Of a DNA stretch of 7,202 nt, positions 1 through 4,558 are shown piece after piece. The number at the start of each line of letters is the position of its first letter. Position 1 is the first letter of the stretch. The notes beneath the pieces were generated by a model, which did not search any database, was not told the origin of the DNA, and saw only the letters and a program-made list of their open reading frames with translations. Source of the DNA: Candidatus Woesearchaeota archaeon (GTDB lineage: Archaea; Nanobdellota; Nanobdellia; Woesearchaeales; UBA11576); NCBI GenBank assembly GCA_019322385.1, contig JAHWIS010000020.1, positions 1-7,202 on the forward strand, in the 5' to 3' direction. The translations under genes were made by a program, and so were the position numbers.

Positions 1-1170
1 GTGTATGGCGACGATGCAAAAGCTTCAGGAATACCTGCTGATGTCTGGCGTTATTACCTTCTCGCGAACAGGCCTGAAGGCGCTGATACTCATTTCAGCT
101 GGAAGGATTTCCAGGACAAGAACAACAATGAGCTCCTCGCTAATCTGGGTAATTTCATAAACCGCACATTGACGTTCACCCAGAAGCATTTTGACAGCAA
201 GGTGCCTGGTGCAGAATTGGAATCCTCTGATGACAAGCTCATTTCAGAGGTGGGAAATTCAATAAAGAGTTACATCGAGCTCCTCGAGTCTGTCAAGGAG
301 CGCGACGCATTGAGAGAGGTCCTGAACATCTCCCGTCTGGGAAACCAATATTTCCAGGAGAATGAGCCATGGAGATTGATAAAGGATGAAGAGACCAAAA
401 AGCGCTGCGCAACCGTCATAAATGTCTGCTGCAACCTTGTGAGGAACCTTGCGATCCTTGTCGAGCCGTTCCTGCCCTCTACCTCTAAAGAGATATTCAG
501 GCAGCTGAATCTCGACGCTGGAGAGAAGACGATTGAGTACAAGATGCATCTTGATATCGATCCAGGCCACAATATCAATGAGCCAAAGGTCTTGTTCCGC
601 AAGCTCGAAGATAAGGAGATAAAAGAACTGAAAAACAAGTTCGCTGGAAAAAAGAAACCAGGGCCAAAGGAAAAGCCTGTTGAGAAATTAGATGAGTTCC
701 CTCTTGATCTCCGAGTCGCAAAAGTGGAAAAGGTCGAGGATCATCCTGACGCTGGAAAGCTGTATGTCGTGCAGGTCGACCTCGGCACAGAAAAGAGACA
801 GCTCGTGGCAGGTCTGAAGGCATACATCCCAAGAGAGAACATCATCGGAAAGCACATCATTGTTGTCTGCAACCTGAAGCCTGCAAAGCTGCGCGGCATC
901 GAGAGCAATGGAATGCTCCTTGCAGCTGATGATGGTAATAAGGTTGTCCTGCTTGAAGCCTCAAGTTCAGACCCTGGTGATGAAGTGACAGTTAGGGGTG
1001 TGCATAATGTCAAGGAGTTCAGGCAGCTGGACATCGATGAGTTTGCCAAGATCAAGCTTACAGTGGATGAAGAAGGCCAGATTATCTGCGAGAATTTCAA
1101 GAAAAAGCTGAAAACCGCTGTTGAGTTTGTCATAGCAAAAGGCATAGGCAAGGGTGCAAAGATCAGATGA
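1..1170 (+). CDS. metG: Methionyl-tRNA synthetase, C-terminal part (5' end outside window), with fused tRNA-binding OB domain
   Basis: The enzyme charges tRNA-Met with methionine in the cytoplasm. The visible 389 residues begin just after where the KMSKS loop would lie: YGDDAKASGIPADVWRYYLL is the conserved stretch following that motif in class Ia MetRS. The GTG at position 1 is therefore an internal valine codon, not a start. HIGH, the zinc knuckle and KMSKS are upstream; by comparison with archaeal MetRS about 330-350 residues are missing. The alpha-helical anticodon-binding domain spans about residues 40-200. N51 and R55 (in GNFINRT) and W124 (in NEPWRLIKDE) match the CAU-reading Asn, Arg and Trp of E. 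coli MetRS (N391, R395, W461). A lysine-rich linker (about 205-232) leads to a Trbp111/EMAPII-type OB fold (about 233-312; LDLRVAKVEKVEDHPDAGKL and KLRGIESNGMLLAA are diagnostic). A further 75 residues end in a basic tail. Some archaea encode the OB module as a separate gene; here it is fused. The stop is TGA at 1168-1170. Confidence 0.96.
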   Translation: MYGDDAKASGIPADVWRYYLLANRPEGADTHFSWKDFQDKNNNELLANLGNFINRTLTFTQKHFDSKVPGAELESSDDKLISEVGNSIKSYIELLESVKERDALREVLNISRLGNQYFQENEPWRLIKDEETKKRCATVINVCCNLVRNLAILVEPFLPSTSKEIFRQLNLDAGEKTIEYKMHLDIDPGHNINEPKVLFRKLEDKEIKELKNKFAGKKKPGPKEKPVEKLDEFPLDLRVAKVEKVEDHPDAGKLYVVQVDLGTEKRQLVAGLKAYIPRENIIGKHIIVVCNLKPAKLRGIESNGMLLAADDGNKVVLLEASSSDPGDEVTVRGVHNVKEFRQLDIDEFAKIKLTVDEEGQIICENFKKKLKTAVEFVIAKGIGKGAKIR

Positions 1171-1236
1171 TTCTTCACTTTCCAGTAGTTTCTCGTCGAA
1201 AAAACAGGATTCTGCACTAATTAATATAAAGGCAGG

Positions 1237-1267
1237 ATTTATAAATAAAAGAGAAACATTTATAAAT
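1237..1267 (+). promoter_or_regulatory. Tandem archaeal TATA-box promoter region for the envelope gene unit
   Basis: Two identical 10-bp palindromes, ATTTATAAAT, lie at 1237-1246 and 1258-1267, exactly 21 bp (about two helical turns) apart. Both contain TTTATAAA, close to the archaeal TATA consensus. The downstream copy is preceded by the purine-rich GAGAAAC, a plausible BRE. A third, weaker AT-rich stretch (TTAATATAAAGG) lies at 1221-1232. With the usual TATA-to-start distance of about 26 bp, transcription would begin near 1268 (upstream box) or 1288 (downstream box), giving a leader of about 85-105 nt before the ATG at 1375. The direction is inferred from the gene layout, since palindromic TATA boxes carry no direction themselves. 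No transcript evidence is available. Confidence 0.55.
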
Positions 1268-1279
1268 TAAAATCTATTC

Positions 1280-1349
1280 GGTTGTGTTCTGTAGGGGTGT
1301 AGTTAACTAGTGAAAGTTCGGGGTTTACACTGTACAGCAGATAACAACC
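1280..1349 (+). ncRNA. Predicted long interrupted hairpin: structured 5' leader or small RNA of unknown class
   Basis: Four nested stems can be read directly: GGTTGT 1280-1285 with ACAACC 1344-1349; CTGTA 1289-1293 with TACAG 1333-1337; GTGTA 1297-1301 with TACAC 1326-1330; and AACT 1305-1308 with AGTT 1315-1318, closed by the 6-nt loop AGTGAA. All 20 pairs are Watson-Crick. G-rich runs (GGGG at 1294-1297 and 1320-1323) fall largely in the internal loops. The element lies between the TATA boxes and the membrane-protein start at 1375, so it is either a folded 5' leader or a short independent RNA. It does not match a tRNA or a riboswitch I can name. If transcription starts at the downstream TATA box (near 1288), the outermost stem would be lost. 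Folding energy was not computed. Confidence 0.35.
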
Positions 1350-1374
1350 ATTAATAAAAGAGCGTGGGTATTTG

Positions 1375-2346
1375 ATGGCCAGAAAAAGAGGTAAGGCTAA
1401 ACACAAGAGCAGAGTCAGGAAAACGAAGAAACCTAGTTCTAAAAGAGCAAAGGCAAAGCGAAAGCCAGCAAAAGCAGGAAAGCCTAAAGCAAAGAAAAAA
1501 AGACTCAGGATAATCTCAAGACCGAAGGTAGAGGAGAAGATCAGCAAGCCACCTCATGAGCTTGTTGAGGAGTTCTATTTCCCATCACCTATCCACAGGG
1601 GCAAGTATCGCGTTCCCACAGGCATAAGGTTCCTCATAGGATATCTCTCATTCCTCGCATTGCTTTACATCATCTCTTTCATCTACGGCGTCACATTCCC
1701 GACAACGATCCTGTTCGGCAAGATGGTGACAGGCACCCGCGCGCTGGTCATAAACAGTGTACTGCTCGCGATAGTCTTCCTGATGATATACGGGTTCTGG
1801 AAAAGAAAGTCATATTCATTCGACCTGTCGATAGTGTTCTTCAGCTTCACTGCATTGAATGCATTCATCTCATTGATGCTCTTTGATGCTGCAGAGCATC
1901 CCACATTCAGGAATCTCCTGCTCTTGTCTTTCATCTCATTGGTCGTAATGAACATCGTGATTGTCTGGTACATACTGCATGAGAAGAAATACTTCTATGT
2001 CGAGCAGTTCAAGGAACGTCCTTTGCATCATAGGGATAAGGTATTCCTCTACACCATCATCACGTTCTGGGCCGTAGCCCTCCTTATCGGCGGCACTCTT
2101 GGCGTGCAGTTCTACAAGGACACCACCAGGATGATAGACCAGACAGTCGAAGAGCTCAAGGGCGACTATTACAAGGGCCAGTTGCTCTGCGAGATGAAGT
2201 ACGGTCCTGAAAAAGATGTCTGCCTGCTCGTCATAGCAACTGCGATGAGCGAGTATGAGCGCCCAGAAGCAGAGCTCATCCAGATATGCGACAGCATAGA
2301 GTCTGATTTTTACCAATTCACCTGCAAGAGGTCAATTTCAAAATAA
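1375..2346 (+). CDS. Five-helix membrane protein with polybasic N-terminal tail and cysteine-bearing C-terminal tail, function unknown
   Basis: This is a 323-residue protein read from ATG 1375. TTG at 1372 would add only one residue, and an in-frame TAA at 1342-1344 bars any earlier start. No clear Shine-Dalgarno is seen. Residues 1-51 contain 27 Lys/Arg and no acidic residue, resembling a histone-H1-like tail. Hydrophobic segments fall at about 84-107, 123-142, 150-170, 179-201 and 223-246. Basic loops (WKRKSYS after helix 2; a stretch with EKK, KER and HHRDK after helix 4) put the N-terminus and those loops inside and the roughly 77-residue C-terminal tail outside. The protein's only four cysteines (C272, C283, C305, C317) are all in that outer tail, suggesting two disulfides. 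The gene follows a promoter-bearing gap and ends one nucleotide before the next gene, so it is probably the first gene of an envelope operon. The basic tail could bind nucleic acid, ribosomes or acidic lipid, but this is inference. I recognise no family. Confidence 0.88.
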   Translation: MARKRGKAKHKSRVRKTKKPSSKRAKAKRKPAKAGKPKAKKKRLRIISRPKVEEKISKPPHELVEEFYFPSPIHRGKYRVPTGIRFLIGYLSFLALLYIISFIYGVTFPTTILFGKMVTGTRALVINSVLLAIVFLMIYGFWKRKSYSFDLSIVFFSFTALNAFISLMLFDAAEHPTFRNLLLLSFISLVVMNIVIVWYILHEKKYFYVEQFKERPLHHRDKVFLYTIITFWAVALLIGGTLGVQFYKDTTRMIDQTVEELKGDYYKGQLLCEMKYGPEKDVCLLVIATAMSEYERPEAELIQICDSIESDFYQFTCKRSISK

Positions 2347-2347
2347 G

Positions 2348-4558
2348 ATGTTGATGATCAAAAAAAGAGGTCTGAACAGGAAGGCGCAGATAACTGTGTT
2401 CATGATAGTAGGAATAATCCTCCTGTTCTCAACTGCATTATTGTTTTACATAAGAGGCCAGATCGTGGAAGGAATACCAGAGGAGTTTGTCCCGACAGTC
2501 GAGGAAGTGCCATTAGAGGCCCAGCCTATCAAGATATTTGTAGAGGACTGCCTGCAGCAGATAACAAAAGAAGGAATACAATCGATGGGTGCGCATGGCG
2601 GCTACATTGATCCGCAAGACAGTGCCTATGGCAAGGTCTTCAGTGGAGGATTGTTCCCTACAGAGTCTGACACAGTTATAATAGTCGAGGGAAGCTCTGC
2701 TCTGCTGCCGTACTGGTGGTACATGTCATCCCCTAATGACTGCCTGTCTGGCTGTGAGTTCGACAGCAACAGGCCTGCACTGTACAAGAGGACTGGAGGA
2801 GAATCATCTATCGAAGGCCAGCTTGACACATACATCAAGAGGAAGATGCCTGAATGCCTTGGTGGTTTTGCAGCCTTCCGTGAGCAGGGCTTTGGCATAA
2901 CAGAGCTCGGTGACATGGAGCCTGACTTCAGGGTCGCTGAGCGCGAAGCGCTTGTCCTGCTGAAATATCCTATCGAAGTGACAAGAGAGGACAGGAGCAT
3001 AGAGATAGAGCAGTTCTTCACAAAGCTTGATGTTAAGATAAAGGATGCATATGATCTTGCGTCGGACATAACTGATTATGAGATATCTGTCAATTTCCTT
3101 GGCGAGCATACATTGAACCTCATCTCAATGTATTCCAAGCCTGTCAGCACTAAGAGGATTCCGCCCACAGGCCATTACACCTTCAGCCCTGGCGATTTCA
3201 TGATATGGACCACGACCGAGACAAGGGATAGGCTTGAGTCTCATGTGCTTCCGCCTGGAATCAGGATGATCCAGGTCATAGGCACTTCCAATTACCAGAG
3301 GAATGTGATGTTTGACCTTGAGACAGGGAAATATGACAGGATAGGCACTGGCATCATGGACAAGACATTGCTGTATCCCAGCCAGAACAGGTCATTCCCT
3401 TTCCTCGAGGCAAGGATGGCCTATCTTGACTGGTGGCCTATCTACCTGAACATCAATGATGAAGAGGTGCTCAAGCCAGAGGAGATCGGCCCTGCTCTCA
3501 CCGCTCCTTTGTTCGACCTGCTCGGCATGAACCGCTATGAATTCCTGTATGATGTGTCGTACCCTGTTGTCGTGATGCTCACCGACCCTCTTGCTTTCAA
3601 TGGAGAGGGATTCAAGTTCAACTTTGCTCTTGAGGCTAATGTGAGGAACAACCAGGTCATGAATGCCTCTTTCTTTTCATTGCCCAGGCCTCCTGTAGAT
3701 TCTTACCTGTGTGACGAGAACCAGCGCAACAGCGGACTCATAACAATCGACCTGAGCGAGATGTACACTGACTATCCTATACGAAGGGCAAAGGTTGACT
3801 TCATTGCTGGCGATGAGATATGCTTTGTCGGCTTCACTGAATTCACTGAGGATGGAAGGACAGTCCTCTCTGCTAATTTCCCTGTCGGTGTCGGTGAGAT
3901 AAAGATATTCAAGGACAACTACCTGCCTATCAAGAGGCCGTTCAATGCATTGCTTGACGAGCCTGCTGATTATGAATTCAATATGATACCTATCACCATG
4001 ATCAATGCTACGGTTGTCCCGATCCCTCTCGTACCTGATAGGGGTAGCTATATCCTGCCGCCGGGCATACCTTCTGCTTCTTTGCTCCCGAAAGAGAGCG
4101 CTATGATGACATTCAACAGAGTGGATGATGATGAGTATGGCGATTACACAGCTTTCTTGATGTACAATGCAACATCAGGTCCTGTTGAGATGCTGATAGC
4201 TCCTGGAACCTATGAGGCCAAGGGATATATAGTGCTGAACCAGGAGGTGCGCATACCAGAGGAGAAAAAGACATTTGATATCCCTTTCAAGGATGACAAG
4301 ACTGTGACGATAAACGAGACTGTGTTTGAGAGATGGAACTCCGGTGGTGTTGAGTTCAATGAAGAGACAGGATATCTTGTGATAGAGCCGTCTGACCTGC
4401 AGGAGAGCAGGCAGGTACGCTTCAAGATACTGCGCTTCCCATTGCCAGTGACCCACTCGTCTGATATAGGGGTCGGTCCTGACCTTGAGCAGCTCGGCTT
4501 GCATGCTCATTTCACTACCGTCTACAGGCATGAGCTTGAGCCTGACTGGATAAGATGA
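2348..4558 (+). CDS. Large single-pass exported protein with class III (archaellin/pilin-like) signal segment
   Basis: This 736-residue protein opens with a basic stretch (KKRGLNRKA) followed by QITVF and a hydrophobic helix at residues 15-35. That resembles the class III signal cleaved by archaeal prepilin peptidase between A13 and Q14, but the glutamate usual at +5 is replaced by Phe (F18), so it may stay as an uncleaved anchor. The remaining 700 residues should be outside the cell. Six cysteines (C68, C132, C136, C170 in the N-terminal half; C455, C492 in the C-terminal half) and five Asn-X-Ser/Thr sequons fit an ectodomain. Recurrent landmarks are LLKYPIEV (Y207-P208) and YDVSYPVVV (Y405-P406). 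Residues about 466-535 look like a carboxypeptidase-regulatory-type beta sandwich. The layout recalls uncharacterised large exported proteins of DPANN archaea (family recalled, not searched). ATG 2348 is one base after the upstream stop; ATG 2354 is an alternative start. A GAGGT at 2328-2332 is rather far away to act as ribosome-binding site. Function is unknown; adhesion or surface scaffolding is possible. Confidence 0.9.
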   Translation: MLMIKKRGLNRKAQITVFMIVGIILLFSTALLFYIRGQIVEGIPEEFVPTVEEVPLEAQPIKIFVEDCLQQITKEGIQSMGAHGGYIDPQDSAYGKVFSGGLFPTESDTVIIVEGSSALLPYWWYMSSPNDCLSGCEFDSNRPALYKRTGGESSIEGQLDTYIKRKMPECLGGFAAFREQGFGITELGDMEPDFRVAEREALVLLKYPIEVTREDRSIEIEQFFTKLDVKIKDAYDLASDITDYEISVNFLGEHTLNLISMYSKPVSTKRIPPTGHYTFSPGDFMIWTTTETRDRLESHVLPPGIRMIQVIGTSNYQRNVMFDLETGKYDRIGTGIMDKTLLYPSQNRSFPFLEARMAYLDWWPIYLNINDEEVLKPEEIGPALTAPLFDLLGMNRYEFLYDVSYPVVVMLTDPLAFNGEGFKFNFALEANVRNNQVMNASFFSLPRPPVDSYLCDENQRNSGLITIDLSEMYTDYPIRRAKVDFIAGDEICFVGFTEFTEDGRTVLSANFPVGVGEIKIFKDNYLPIKRPFNALLDEPADYEFNMIPITMINATVVPIPLVPDRGSYILPPGIPSASLLPKESAMMTFNRVDDDEYGDYTAFLMYNATSGPVEMLIAPGTYEAKGYIVLNQEVRIPEEKKTFDIPFKDDKTVTINETVFERWNSGGVEFNEETGYLVIEPSDLQESRQVRFKILRFPLPVTHSSDIGVGPDLEQLGLHAHFTTVYRHELEPDWIR
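4555..4558 (+). promoter_or_regulatory. ATGA stop/start overlap (translational coupling site)
   Basis: The TGA stop of the 736-residue exported protein (4556-4558) overlaps the ATG of the giant secreted protein (4555-4557). No Shine-Dalgarno-like sequence stands at a normal distance upstream (the preceding bases read GACTGGATAAG). Initiation is therefore best explained by ribosomes re-initiating after termination, which would tie the output of the two proteins together. The Sec signal peptide beginning immediately after this ATG supports it as the true start. Confidence 0.7.

Noticed and set aside
1..3. GTG at the window start as the start codon of a short protein
   Set aside because: The sequence that follows is the conserved region just after the MetRS KMSKS loop, so the codon is internal and the gene is simply cut by the window edge.
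1171..1193. T-rich stretch after the metG stop as a transcription terminator
   Set aside because: It has no T-run longer than three bases, so it is too weak to call as an archaeal oligo-T terminator.
1280..1349. The folded segment as a tRNA gene (6-bp closing stem, about 70 nt, tRNA-like GTAGTTAACT and AGTTCGG strings)
   Set aside because: No cloverleaf can be drawn on either strand: no anticodon arm, no D-loop GG with a pairing D stem, and no T arm with TTCRA in a 7-nt loop. The stems are nested in one hairpin instead.
1350..1358. ATTAATAAA as a TATA box for a leaderless transcript starting at ATG 1375
   Set aside because: Its centre is only about 20 bp from the ATG, shorter than the usual 26-27 bp, and it matches the consensus less well than the two boxes upstream.
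2626..3109. Overlapping minus-strand open frames of 101-147 codons opposite the class III-signal protein
   Set aside because: Serine-rich or unremarkable translations entirely inside a well-supported gene on the other strand; no independent evidence.
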